From Myxococcota bacterium (lineage in GTDB: Bacteria; Myxococcota_A; Polyangia; JAAYKL01): a DNA stretch of 64,000 nucleotides. The stretch spans positions 1 to 64,000 of the forward strand of contig JASJCT010000047.1 of the NCBI GenBank assembly GCA_030065855.1, given 5' to 3'. The first letter of the stretch is position 1. Each line of letters opens with the position of its first letter. The position numbers and the translations under genes are program-made. Of this stretch, positions 53,320 to 62,730 are shown in pieces. Below the pieces are notes generated by a model that saw only the letters and a program-made list of their open reading frames with translations, was not told the origin of the DNA and did no database searches.

Positions 53320-53465
53320 AAGTTAGGTGAAAGATCTCCCCCTTTGGCAAAGGGGGCCGGGGGGATTTCGTCATTTTCCCTAACGCCTCGATGTGACAAA
53401 ATCCCCCTTCCCCCCTTTTTCAAGGGGGAAATTGCTAACTTCACCCAACAAAATTCGCCTGACAT
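53320..53465. repeat. Dispersed C/G-rich palindromic repeat, copy 2
   Basis: GGCAAAGGGGGCCGGGGGG, then ATCCCCCTTCCCCCC and TTTTTCAAGGGGGAA, appear in the same order as at the window start. GAAGTTAG near the left edge (53319-53327) mirrors CTAACTTC near the right (about 53434-53441), so the element looks like a small inverted-repeat unit of about 125-145 bp. It lies between two genes transcribed in the same direction, and the short frames across it only translate the repeat. Confidence 0.8.
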
Positions 53466-53469
53466 GGTG

Positions 53470-54705
53470 CTAGGCCTCGAGTTTGGAAAAGAAGGCTTCG
53501 TCAAATGAGGGCAGCTCGACCGTCCGCGTTTTTACACCAATCCCGAATGCGATGAGCTCACCTGACAACATGTCCCCATCCATGAGCGCAACCGGGGGCA
53601 AATTGGGCACGCGCGCTTCTTCCCGGGCCTTCGCATCCACACTGCTGGTGGTGATGATCATGCCACTGGAAGCGTCATAGTGATGTAGCGCGCCCCTTAG
53701 ATCCATCACGTCCCGATGCGACACTGGGCTGTCAGCTGGATCCCGGCGCAGGATGACGGCTGTCTTGAAACGCCCGCCATACCGTCGGTCCCGCATGCAG
53801 AGATGGACCCCCTGGGAACTGTCCCGATGCACCGGTCCCACCATGTCGAACCCACTCCGCTGTAGATAGGCAACCCCGATTTTGACAAAGGCCCGGGTCG
53901 AGAGGGACCGCAGCTTGCGCAGCACCTGTCGCTCAGCAATGCTCACCATGCGCTCTCTTGCCTGGGCCATCTGCCCTTCTAGCGCGAGGATCTCTGCCCC
54001 GATTTCTCGGGCCGCCAGGGCATAGCCACTGCGGTGTGCGATAAATCGCGGCCGAAGCCCGTTTCCCTCCCGGTCAAGGCCATCGGAGATCAGCAGCGCA
54101 TCTAAGATGGCAATTGATTTTTCGTCAGTAAAGCCTATTTTTTGGGCGAGCGCGGCAATCGACATGGGTCGGGTGGCTGATTTCATTATCGCGCCGAGGC
54201 GTTCGAGTAGATCCCGACCGGTCCCAGAAGGCGCTGTCTGATCTTGGTACGGGTTTCCCGGTGGATTTAAAGACAGGGATGTTGCATTGGCATCTGAATC
54301 CCCGTCCTGATCATCGGCCCTCTTTTTCCGGCGACGTCGCTTTTTCTTTTTGATTTGGGTCAGTTCCGCGGCCACCCCATCGACAGCACTGTTCCGCTCC
54401 CCGCTTGGCGCAGGTGCTGCCACTGCAGTGGATGGGGGATCGTTTTTCAACGGCGCTGGGGAGTTCCCTGAGGCCGGGTCTTTCCACGTCGATAGCGCAA
54501 AGACACCGGGTCGAATCCGGACAAACGGGCCACTCGCGGTTCCCTTGGTAACAGCCGCTGACAACCGGGCAGACATGGTTTGCACGGGCGTCTTTCCAAC
54601 ATGGGACAGGATCCCCCAATCCACGGCTTTTTGAGCAATTTCTCTAGAATGCATGGGTCTGCCCTCGCGCTCGAGCACGACTAGGGCTGCCTCAGTAAAC
54701 GTCAT
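53470..54705 (-). CDS. HARE-HTH protein with degenerate Mrr-like restriction endonuclease domain
   Basis: A 411-residue protein. The N-terminal ~75 residues match a HARE-HTH winged helix (TEAALVVLEREGRPMHSREIA, then GKTPVQTMSARLSAAV). A Lys/Arg-rich linker (KKKKRRRRKK) follows, then a second winged-helix-like part (about 165-215). The C-terminal domain (about 265-400) resembles the Mrr catalytic fold: AFVKIGVAYLQRSGF, VMDLRGALHHYDASSG, IITTS and a KAREEA helix. In active Mrr enzymes the core reads D...QxK; here the equivalent segment reads GVHLCMRD...VILRRD, so the metal-binding Asp and catalytic Lys appear lost. A DNA- or chromatin-associated regulatory role is more likely than cleavage (inference). 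Confidence 0.75.
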   Translation of the reverse strand: MTFTEAALVVLEREGRPMHSREIAQKAVDWGILSHVGKTPVQTMSARLSAAVTKGTASGPFVRIRPGVFALSTWKDPASGNSPAPLKNDPPSTAVAAPAPSGERNSAVDGVAAELTQIKKKKRRRRKKRADDQDGDSDANATSLSLNPPGNPYQDQTAPSGTGRDLLERLGAIMKSATRPMSIAALAQKIGFTDEKSIAILDALLISDGLDREGNGLRPRFIAHRSGYALAAREIGAEILALEGQMAQARERMVSIAERQVLRKLRSLSTRAFVKIGVAYLQRSGFDMVGPVHRDSSQGVHLCMRDRRYGGRFKTAVILRRDPADSPVSHRDVMDLRGALHHYDASSGMIITTSSVDAKAREEARVPNLPPVALMDGDMLSGELIAFGIGVKTRTVELPSFDEAFFSKLEA

Positions 54706-54946
54706 CTATTCTGTACCTCCCTGCGATCGATATGCCCCTTATCACACGATAATGTCGGACGCGACCGATGGTGTATTGTCCCTGATTTTGCCTGTAACAC
54801 TGTCTGAATACCAGATTATTGCCAATAAAATCCCCCGATCAAATGGAAATCTAACAAACTTCCCCCCGGGTCAAACACAATTAAATACAGCTACACCAGA
54901 TTTTTTAGGCGTCCGGTAGCCGGTGCGTATTAATAAACTATATTTT

Positions 54947-54952
54947 TATAAT
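54947..54952 (+). promoter_or_regulatory. Candidate -10 element for the giant vWA/MopE gene
   Basis: A perfect TATAAT lies in an A/T-rich stretch (54900-54975) of the 345-bp gap between the divergent HARE-HTH gene and the large gene. No convincing -35 element is at the right distance. It would give a leader of about 90 nt. The rest of the gap holds no gene. Confidence 0.35.
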
Positions 54953-55050
54953 AGTGTTTAAATTTTTTTCCTTTAAGTGAGCCTTCTTTTTTTCACCTTA
55001 GCCCGGGTGGGTCGTATTGAGCAGTGTGACACCCAAAAAGTGAGATCGAC

Positions 55051-58000
55051 ATGCGGACAAAACCATACCAGAGATTACTGATCCTCTCGGCGGTCTTGGT
55101 GCTCATGGCCAGACTGTCTTATGCACAGGATTGTCAGTCAATGGATCCCGCGGATTGGCCAGCGCCGGCCCGCCCGTATTTTGTCGTGCTTGTGGATACC
55201 GGCTCTTCGATGATCGCCTGTACCACGCCCCCCACCCAGTGGCCATACACGTGCAATGCGGCCGATACCGAGTATGCGCCCAATGCCTGCGGCATGGTGC
55301 CGAATCGTATCAACGACACCAAGTGCGCCCTTTCCAAGACCGTCCAGGCCTTTGCCGGATCTGCAAATTTCGGGCTCGTTACCTATGCGTCCCAGCTGGA
55401 CTGTGGGGCTGATGCGGGAGCGTGCGTCAGCGATTGCGGGGATCCAGATGGTGGTGTGTGTCAGGACGACAACTACGGCTGTGTGTCTGAGCCGTTTCCA
55501 GATCCCAACCCCTATACCGGCGGGGGGGCCTGGCCCAAGGAGACCTGTGGCAATTGGCCGGATTGCGATACCGACCCTGGCCCGGCAGCGCCCAACTACG
55601 AGCCGGGAAGATGGCTCAACGGCGGCAATATCGTGGTGCCGTTGGAGCAGGATCCCATATGGGATGAGACCGCGGCAACAGCGAGCAATATCGACGCGAT
55701 CTCTGCCTGGCTGGACGGGGACTGCAGCGATAGTAAAGAGCTCTTTGCCGACGGGTGGAAGACCATGCCCGGGGCCCTGTTCAGCATTACCCAATATCTG
55801 CGGGCCGGGTGGTCCATCTGGTCTGCCACGTCCTACTGCGACGCTTCCCTAACGTATACGCATCCGACCCCGCTTGGCCCGTCGGATCCAGCGTGCCGCT
55901 CCGTGAACATTCTCTTTGTCACGGACGGCGAGCTCGACGACTGCGGCCTGGACGGCCCCATGGGGCTCGAAGATGTGGACGATCATCTAATAGCCATCGA
56001 TGCGGCAGCGGATCTCTATGAGAATGGCATCGCGATCCAAGGCACCACCTGGCCGGTGCGCACCTACATGCTCAACTTTAACGGTGGATTTACAAGCATG
56101 TCCGACGCCATCGCTGCTGCTGGCGGCACTGAATCCACTATCATCGTGACCGATGAGGGTTCCCTGTCTCAGGCACTTTCAGATATTGTGGCCGATGCGG
56201 TGCTGCCCGAGGTCTGTGACAATGCAGACAACAACTGCAATGGGTGCGTGGACGAGGGATATGCCCATTACTGCAATCTAAATCCCAATTGCTGTACAGA
56301 CGATCGGGAGACCTGCCTGAGCGACTACGAGGCGTCCATTGCATCAAACCCACCTGACGGAGATCTATCACTGCTGCCGTGCGTCCCATCTGACTTGGTA
56401 ACCAGCGAGGGGGATTGGCTCTGTTACAATCCAAAGGAAACCTGCAACAACATCGACGACAATTGCGACGGCCTCACTGACGAGGGCATGCTCAAGTGCG
56501 GTGATCCGATCCACTGTCCCACCGAGGAGGTGTGCAATGGCATTGATGATGACTGCGATGGCCAGATAGATGAGGATCAGGGGACCGGGGAGACATGCAC
56601 CAACGCGGCCTCAGGGCAGCCCGAAGGCATCTGCACCGAGGGTGTCCGCGTGTGTGTCCTCGGCAGCTGGGCGTGTACCGGGCCAGCACCCACAGACGAA
56701 GTGTGCGACGGCCAGGACAACGATTGCGACGGTGCGACCGACGAGGACGAAGACCTGTTCGGTATTGGAGAGCTCTGTGGCAATGATTTGGGGGTCTGCA
56801 CGCCCGGCACCTATCAGTGCGAATGCACCGGTCCCAATCCAGAGGACTGTGCCATTGCCTGTATCGGGGCAGAAGAAGGGTCATCTGAAACGTGCAATGG
56901 CCTGGATGACGACTGCGACGGAGAAATAGACGAAGATCAGGGCATTGGGGCGGCCTGTACCAATTCCCCCTCAGGGACTGTTGTGGGTGAATGTCAGGAA
57001 GGGTATGAGGAGTGCGTCCAGGGCAACTGGACCTGCAACGCCAATGTACCCATCGGCGAGATATGCAATGGTCGGGACGATGACTGCGATGGGACTACAG
57101 ACGAGCAACTCGCCGTGGATTGCCCAGCAGAGACGCTCTGTGTGCTCGGGGAATGCCAGGAGACGTGCGCTTCTGAGGAGATGGCCTGCCCCAAGGGAAA
57201 GGTATGTGTGCAGACCGAACTACCGAGTGGGATGGCGGTGCGGGTTTGTATCTCTGACGTGTGCGATCCCAGGTTTCCAGATGCCCTGGCCTGCGCCGAC
57301 AATCCCTATTGGTGCGATGCGGGAGAAGTTCCACCCTGTCGGTGCGATGCTGCCCAACAGCGGTGTGTGGGGCTGTGCAACAACGTCATCTGTCCCGACG
57401 GCAAGGTGTGTATCGACAAGAACGGCACCTGCCAAACCATTGACAATACCTGTTGGACCAAGGGCTGCGAGGGCACGGATATCTGCGAGGCAGGCACGTG
57501 CGCCCCCAATCCCTGCGATGGCGTTGTGTGCCCAGAGGGTCAGTACTGCGATGCCACCGGCACCTGTGTTCCCCCTTGCCTGCAGGCAGACTGCCCGGCT
57601 GGTTGTTACGCCGGAGAGTGCGTGGACAACCCCTGTGTTGGCGTGGCTTGCGACCCAGGGTGGACCTGCGACCCGGCAACTGGCACATGCGAACCCGGGG
57701 GACCGTGCACTGGCGTGACCTGTTATTTTTACCAGGTTTGCACGGATGGCCAGTGTATCCAAGATCCCTGCTGGCATCTGGACTGCCCCAATGGGTTTCA
57801 GTGCATCGACGGCGCTTGTTACGAGTTCATCCCAGAAGGAGGTGAGACGGACACAGACACGAGCACAGATAACGACACGGAAACAGATGGGCAGGAAACA
57901 GATCCGGACGGCGATACGGCAACATCAACTGACGAGGACCCGACAGATATGGCAAATGTCCTGGTCACAGGAACCGGCGGGTGTCTCTGTGCCACCTCAC

Positions 58001-60015
58001 CCGGGGCAGGATCCCGGGGTCCCCACCGCTTCGCGCTCTTCTGGTTCATTGCGGCGTTGCTCGCAGGGATCTACCTCCGCCGCGGAGTCCAGCCCATTCG
58101 CCTGTTGATCGCCGTTCTTTTGGCCTGGATGCCAGCGTGTGAGACAAATCCCTACATTTTTGGGCCATCCAGCACTGATACGGCCATTGATGGTCAAGGC
58201 ACAGACCCACTCGATACCAGCTCAGGCGGAGATGGGTCCTGTGTTCCCTGGGATCCGGACGACGACTGCGACGGTATTGACGATGATTGTGACGGCGTGA
58301 CCGACGACGGCATTGATTTTTCGAGCAACACATTCCACTGCGGACAGTGCGGCAATGATTGTTCCCAGAGATTTCCCCACGCCTTTGGCATTTGTAAAAC
58401 CGGTGCGTGCGTGCTGGATAAATGCGCTGCATTTTTTCAGGACTTAAACGGGGATGCGGTCGATGGGTGTGAATATTTCTGCAAGCCCGCCTCTCTTCTG
58501 GATCCGTGCAACGGGGTGGACCTGGGGGACGGCACATATGTGGGTGTGGATGACGACTGTGACGGCGCCATTGACGAGGACGTGGATTTTGAGACCAGCG
58601 TGTCGAACTGTGGTCGCTGCGGTCATGTCTGCGCCTTTGACAATGCCATTGCCATGTGTCTCCAAGGGCAATGCGCGTTTGAAACGTGTGTGGAGGGATT
58701 TTATGACATCGATGGGCTGCCCCAAACCGGGTGCGAATATCCCTGCACCAAACAATCCGATGTGGAGACGTGCAACGGTCGAGATGACGACTGCGATGGC
58801 GTTACGGATGAAGCAGTGGCCCCACCGCCCATATCGGCGATTTGCGGTGTTTCCATTGCTGCGGACAGGCCGGAATGCGCCAGTACAGAGGCCGGTGGGA
58901 GCGTCCTAATAGCATGCGAAGCAGGCGCCTGGACCTGCGCGTTCCCACCAGGGGTGTGCGATCCAGAGTGCGCTTCAACCCAGGAGATTTGCGATGATCT
59001 CGACAACAACTGTGATGGCAAGCTAAACGAAAATGTGAGCAATTACGGCCTGCCCTGTGCGAGCGACGACGCAGAACCCGATCCTGGTCACGGTGCCTGC
59101 CGCACCACTGGTACCTACATTTGCGACGGGGACATGGCCACCTCCTGCACGGCAACAAAGGCGGACTGCGCAACGCTGCCCGGCGGATGCGAGGAGCAAT
59201 GCGACGGGATTGACAACGACTGCGATGGCCGGGTCGATGAGCCGTTCACCGATAAAGGGGAGATACCCGAGTACTTTGTAAAACCGGCCGTCACCCAGAT
59301 CAGTGAAACCCGATGGATATTCACATTCGAAGCGAGCCGGCCAAACGCGACCGACATATCTTCGGGCTCGGGAAATGGTTATCATTGCCTGGGTGAAGAC
59401 TGCCCCGAGGGCGTGGCCTCACCAGACCTCGACGGCAACGAGCCAACACCGTCCCTTGACAAAAGCGTGGCCTGCTCAGTGCAGAACCGAATCCCCTGGT
59501 TCAACGTGACCCCAGTTGAGGTGGAACAGACCTGCCATGCACTCGGGGGATTCATATGCCCTACTGGGGATTGGATGACGACGTGCAACACGGTCGCAGA
59601 TCCGGTCTGCACCTGGGGCTATGCACCCCGGGGGGATACCTGTCGGTCCGAAGCCACATATCCAGATGCAGGGACTATCTATTGTAACTTGCAGCCGTAT
59701 GATTTTGATGCTGCTGTGCTTGGTATACAAAACGGCCTACTCGCCACTGGGTCCCCTGCTCTCGGCAGTTGCGGGGCAGACTGGTCGGATCAGTTTCAAA
59801 ATAACGCTGCCCACCCCTTGGTATACGACATTACCGGCAACCTCAGGGAGATCACCAAAGCCGACCCAAACGCATATCCCCTGATGGGTGGGTCATTTAA
59901 TACCGAGTCAGACGAGGGCGCCAGGTGCGACTTTGACTTTTACTCGGTGTCAAAGGCCTTTCAGCTCTACGACACTGGGTTTAGATGCTGCTTTTCAGAG
60001 GATCCTACCCTGTAG
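55051..60015 (+). CDS. Giant secreted vWA/MopE-repeat/FGE-like protein, apparently a fusion of two genes
   Basis: An uninterrupted 1654-codon frame. Part one starts with a signal peptide and a vWA-like domain (Asp49 in VDTGSSM; VTDGELDD near 289). At least six MopE-type motifs follow (EVCDNADNNC, EVCNGIDDDCDGQIDED...), then Cys-rich EGF-like segments and a short Thr-Asp spacer. It closes with a MYXO-CTERM-like tail: GGCLCATSPG, hydrophobic FALFWFIAALLAGIYL, then RR (about 975-1011). Straight after comes IRLLIAVLLAWMPACETN (about 1016-1033), which looks like a lipoprotein signal without a start codon. Part two has five more CDGxDNDCDG motifs and an FGE-sulfatase/SUMF1-like end (TPVEVEQTC, GFRCCFS). 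Likely two neighbouring genes joined by deletion, or an assembly error. Confidence 0.8.
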   Translation: MRTKPYQRLLILSAVLVLMARLSYAQDCQSMDPADWPAPARPYFVVLVDTGSSMIACTTPPTQWPYTCNAADTEYAPNACGMVPNRINDTKCALSKTVQAFAGSANFGLVTYASQLDCGADAGACVSDCGDPDGGVCQDDNYGCVSEPFPDPNPYTGGGAWPKETCGNWPDCDTDPGPAAPNYEPGRWLNGGNIVVPLEQDPIWDETAATASNIDAISAWLDGDCSDSKELFADGWKTMPGALFSITQYLRAGWSIWSATSYCDASLTYTHPTPLGPSDPACRSVNILFVTDGELDDCGLDGPMGLEDVDDHLIAIDAAADLYENGIAIQGTTWPVRTYMLNFNGGFTSMSDAIAAAGGTESTIIVTDEGSLSQALSDIVADAVLPEVCDNADNNCNGCVDEGYAHYCNLNPNCCTDDRETCLSDYEASIASNPPDGDLSLLPCVPSDLVTSEGDWLCYNPKETCNNIDDNCDGLTDEGMLKCGDPIHCPTEEVCNGIDDDCDGQIDEDQGTGETCTNAASGQPEGICTEGVRVCVLGSWACTGPAPTDEVCDGQDNDCDGATDEDEDLFGIGELCGNDLGVCTPGTYQCECTGPNPEDCAIACIGAEEGSSETCNGLDDDCDGEIDEDQGIGAACTNSPSGTVVGECQEGYEECVQGNWTCNANVPIGEICNGRDDDCDGTTDEQLAVDCPAETLCVLGECQETCASEEMACPKGKVCVQTELPSGMAVRVCISDVCDPRFPDALACADNPYWCDAGEVPPCRCDAAQQRCVGLCNNVICPDGKVCIDKNGTCQTIDNTCWTKGCEGTDICEAGTCAPNPCDGVVCPEGQYCDATGTCVPPCLQADCPAGCYAGECVDNPCVGVACDPGWTCDPATGTCEPGGPCTGVTCYFYQVCTDGQCIQDPCWHLDCPNGFQCIDGACYEFIPEGGETDTDTSTDNDTETDGQETDPDGDTATSTDEDPTDMANVLVTGTGGCLCATSPGAGSRGPHRFALFWFIAALLAGIYLRRGVQPIRLLIAVLLAWMPACETNPYIFGPSSTDTAIDGQGTDPLDTSSGGDGSCVPWDPDDDCDGIDDDCDGVTDDGIDFSSNTFHCGQCGNDCSQRFPHAFGICKTGACVLDKCAAFFQDLNGDAVDGCEYFCKPASLLDPCNGVDLGDGTYVGVDDDCDGAIDEDVDFETSVSNCGRCGHVCAFDNAIAMCLQGQCAFETCVEGFYDIDGLPQTGCEYPCTKQSDVETCNGRDDDCDGVTDEAVAPPPISAICGVSIAADRPECASTEAGGSVLIACEAGAWTCAFPPGVCDPECASTQEICDDLDNNCDGKLNENVSNYGLPCASDDAEPDPGHGACRTTGTYICDGDMATSCTATKADCATLPGGCEEQCDGIDNDCDGRVDEPFTDKGEIPEYFVKPAVTQISETRWIFTFEASRPNATDISSGSGNGYHCLGEDCPEGVASPDLDGNEPTPSLDKSVACSVQNRIPWFNVTPVEVEQTCHALGGFICPTGDWMTTCNTVADPVCTWGYAPRGDTCRSEATYPDAGTIYCNLQPYDFDAAVLGIQNGLLATGSPALGSCGADWSDQFQNNAAHPLVYDITGNLREITKADPNAYPLMGGSFNTESDEGARCDFDFYSVSKAFQLYDTGFRCCFSEDPTL

Positions 60016-60025
60016 GTATGCAATC

Positions 60026-60592
60026 TTAATCCCAAACCAGTGTAAAAATCGCACCGCTGGGTTCCATCTCGAACCTGCAGCTGATGCCTTTGAGGTCGTG
60101 TAACCGCGCAGTTTCCTGATAAAATCCCGAGGCCACATAAAGGTCGGCCGTTGCGTATCGCGGCTTCCCAGAATGAATAATATTGCATCCTTTTTTATTT
60201 TCGTGGATTTGAGCTGTGGTCTTCCCCATGCTGTAAAACATGCTGTGCAATTTCGATATTCTTTTGAGAAACGTCAAATAGTCTGTACCGCACCGAAATG
60301 ACTGATAAATAGAAGTAAGCGCATCCTGTGCAGATGCGGCACCCACTCGAGTAAGCTGCTTCAAATCCCCCCCATAGTGGTGCTGGGCGATGTACTCCAA
60401 CACTTCGACATATAAGTCATATGAGTACCAAATATTGCTGAAGATGGGGAAGAGCGTTTTACCGTACTTACCCTTGAAAAACAGGGTCATCGCCGCTTCT
60501 GCCTGGGAGCCGAAGTTGCTTTCTACATAAGCAAACTTGTTTCGAACAGTGCTGCCTTTAACTTTGTATTCAGTCATGGGTATCTTGGACAA
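60026..60592 (-). CDS. Uncharacterised protein, possibly a myxobacterial sensor-like domain
   Basis: A 188-residue soluble protein. It is helical at the start and ends in strands (GISCRFEMEPSGAIFTLVWD). The layout (a helical part with GAASAQDALTSIYQSF, then a small alpha/beta end) vaguely resembles the heme-NO-binding/V4R-like or TIGR02265-like myxobacterial families, but no diagnostic residue was identified. It converges on the giant gene with 10 bp between stops. Confidence 0.6.
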   Translation of the reverse strand: MSKIPMTEYKVKGSTVRNKFAYVESNFGSQAEAAMTLFFKGKYGKTLFPIFSNIWYSYDLYVEVLEYIAQHHYGGDLKQLTRVGAASAQDALTSIYQSFRCGTDYLTFLKRISKLHSMFYSMGKTTAQIHENKKGCNIIHSGKPRYATADLYVASGFYQETARLHDLKGISCRFEMEPSGAIFTLVWD

Positions 60593-60663
60593 GTAAATTA
60601 AAAGAACACCCTTTTAAAGGGGTCGTCAATCAATTTGCACGCCAGTGTGTCATAAGTCAATGA

Positions 60664-60703
60664 TGACACTTGCTGACACTAGCCGACACCCCCTGACATA
60701 CGC
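60664..60703 (+). promoter_or_regulatory. Four TGACAC-like direct repeats at exact 10-bp spacing
   Basis: TGACACTTGC, TGACACTAGC, CGACACCCCC and TGACATACGC follow one another without gap, so the same half-site appears on the same face of the helix four times. A reversed copy (GTGTCAT, 60647-60653) forms an inverted repeat with the first (ATGACAC, 60663-60669). This is the layout of a regulator binding array. It lies in the 543-bp gap between the minus-strand gene ending in a start at 60592 and the MopE lipoprotein gene; which gene it serves is unknown. Confidence 0.55.
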
Positions 60704-60884
60704 GAATTAGATGGAAAGCAGCCCCATACCGACCGATCTCGGCCCAAAACCTACCAAATGCCTATGGCACACCCTTTGCTTAAGCCCTCTGCTCAAAGCT
60801 GAGTTGAGCAATCTCATGCTTGAGCGTTTTCATACTTGGACATTTTCATATGTGTAAAAAATACTCTTTAAGTTTAAAAAAATC

Positions 60885-60914
60885 TTGACGGGTAGAAAAA
60901 AGAGTAGCAATAAA
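60885..60914 (+). promoter_or_regulatory. Candidate promoter upstream of the MopE-repeat lipoprotein
   Basis: TTGACG (60885-60890) is followed after 18 bp by AATAAA (60909-60914), in an A-rich stretch about 220 bp before the ATG. The -10 is weak. It would give a long leader with no gene in it. Confidence 0.3.
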
Positions 60915-61135
60915 AAAGACTGCGCAAACTGCGTGGATGTGGGTTGATAAGTAAAACAAGAGTGAACAGCGGCATGACTGACGGAAGGAGGTGTGTGTCA
61001 ACGGTGAACTATACATGACCCAAGAGAACAGTTAGCATATCGCAATAACGCGATACAGTTTGAGTGGCTAAGCGGATTCGCCGGGTAACAATTCACAATC
61101 CCTGCGAAGGGCCACTTTCACAAAAGGGAGGAAAA

Positions 61136-62677
61136 ATGAAAGCCAAATCCATTTTGATGGGAGCAATCGTCGTTGCTGTTGTTATCGCAGCATGTAACGA
61201 AAATGAATCATTTGATACAAGTGTATCCACAACCGAGACTGCACTGCGAGCAGGAGCGATTGTCGACGAGAATTCAGACATCGCAAATGTCCGCTACGCC
61301 ATCTCTCCGTGCGACAAACCAGATAGTCCCACGGTTGTTGTTCGTCCACTGGAAGATCAGTTGATTCCGGGCAATATTTACGACTTACAAAACTCACCGC
61401 TGGATCAAGACAGCGAGCATCTGTTTGCTGACTTGTTCCAGACCCTGGATCCGGGATGCTATAATGTGCATGTACAACCCCTCGACAAGAATGGACGGAA
61501 ATCTGAAATGTGCGCGCCTGCCTGGAAGGACGGCGTCATGGTATATGAGGCCCAGACCACAGAAGTCTTCCTGATTATCCAATGCGCAGGATCTGACCCA
61601 GGTGCAATCGATGTTATCGCGGCTATCAATCACGAGCCAGACCTGGACGAGGTGTTCTTTGTGGAATCCAAGTTCGTTTGTGGTTCTGCAGAGCGTATCT
61701 GCATGAACGGCAGCGATGTGGACAACGATCCCCTCGAGTTTGAACTGATCGCGCCAGAGGGATGCGAGGTGGTTCAAGTGAAACCCGATACCGAAGCAGA
61801 TGCGTGCTTTGACCTGATCTGCCACGACTGGGGGCGCTTTGATCTCAGGGCGCGGGTCTATGACCTGGCGTGGAAAGACGATGCATTGATTCGCATCGAG
61901 GACTGGTTGGCCCTCGAAGGCTATCCCAATGAATCCCACGCCGAGCTCAATTTCTACGCTTACTTTGATGGCATCAAGTACTATCCCGATGCTGATGGCG
62001 ACGGGTTTGGCGACGAGAATGCTGTCGCCACATTGGTCTGTGAAGGGGATGACCCACCCAATGGGTATGTCCCGGACAACACGGACTGCGACGACGAGAA
62101 TGCAAACACCTATCCCGGTGCCCCTGAGATCTGCGACAATGAGGACAACGACTGCGACGGCGACGTCGACGAAGGCCTCACCTTTGACGAAGACGGGGAC
62201 GGGTATTCGAGCACTGACTCTTGCCACGGTTCAGCCGACGACTGCGATGACGCCAATGCAGCTGTTAATCCCGGTGCTGTAGAAAAGTGCGACGATGGGA
62301 TTGACAACAACTGCGACGGTCTGGTGGACGAAGAGGATATAGCGACCTGCTTTGGATATGATGAGGAATGCGAAGGCAAGACCTGCTACACCTTTACACC
62401 TTGCATGGAAGGGGGTAGTTGCGGCAGTCTCGGAGTCTGTGTCTCGACACCCGAGGGTGGCGGATATTGCGTATACGGGCCTACGCCCTGTCTCGGTCTA
62501 GCCGACTGCAACACCACTGCGGATTGTACAGGTGGCGCTGTCTGCGCGCAGGATACCTGCTGCGTCAGGTCTGTGTGCGTGCCCCCAAGCGCGCGCTGCT
62601 CAGAGGCGAAAACAGATGTTGAGCGCAACACCTACGCCGATTCCTATCCGACCATCGGTGCTGTGGACGCCCAGTAA
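61136..62677 (+). CDS. MopE-repeat lipoprotein
   Basis: A 513-residue predicted lipoprotein (signal ending VVIAAC; AAGGGAGG just before the ATG). The N-terminal ~290 residues form an unrecognised Cys-containing domain. Then come acidic loops of the thrombospondin-type-3/MopE kind: YYPDADGDGFGDENA, DCDDENANTYPGAPEICDN with DNDCDGDVDE, DEDGDGYSS, and DDCDDANAAVNPGAVEKC with DNNCDGLVDE. A Cys-rich end follows. Such motifs bind calcium or, in MopE itself, copper; which metal here is unknown. Preceded by a long regulatory-looking region. Confidence 0.8.
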   Translation: MKAKSILMGAIVVAVVIAACNENESFDTSVSTTETALRAGAIVDENSDIANVRYAISPCDKPDSPTVVVRPLEDQLIPGNIYDLQNSPLDQDSEHLFADLFQTLDPGCYNVHVQPLDKNGRKSEMCAPAWKDGVMVYEAQTTEVFLIIQCAGSDPGAIDVIAAINHEPDLDEVFFVESKFVCGSAERICMNGSDVDNDPLEFELIAPEGCEVVQVKPDTEADACFDLICHDWGRFDLRARVYDLAWKDDALIRIEDWLALEGYPNESHAELNFYAYFDGIKYYPDADGDGFGDENAVATLVCEGDDPPNGYVPDNTDCDDENANTYPGAPEICDNEDNDCDGDVDEGLTFDEDGDGYSSTDSCHGSADDCDDANAAVNPGAVEKCDDGIDNNCDGLVDEEDIATCFGYDEECEGKTCYTFTPCMEGGSCGSLGVCVSTPEGGGYCVYGPTPCLGLADCNTTADCTGGAVCAQDTCCVRSVCVPPSARCSEAKTDVERNTYADSYPTIGAVDAQ

Positions 62678-62730
62678 CCGCAAATAACCTTCAGTAACCC
62701 CAACCAACCTTCTTATCTAATGAAACCCTA

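Noticed and set aside
55134-59730. Antisense frames over the giant vWA/MopE gene
   Set aside because: The sense frame holds a signal peptide, vWA motif and repeated Cys motifs; the antisense frames are Arg/His-rich shadows.
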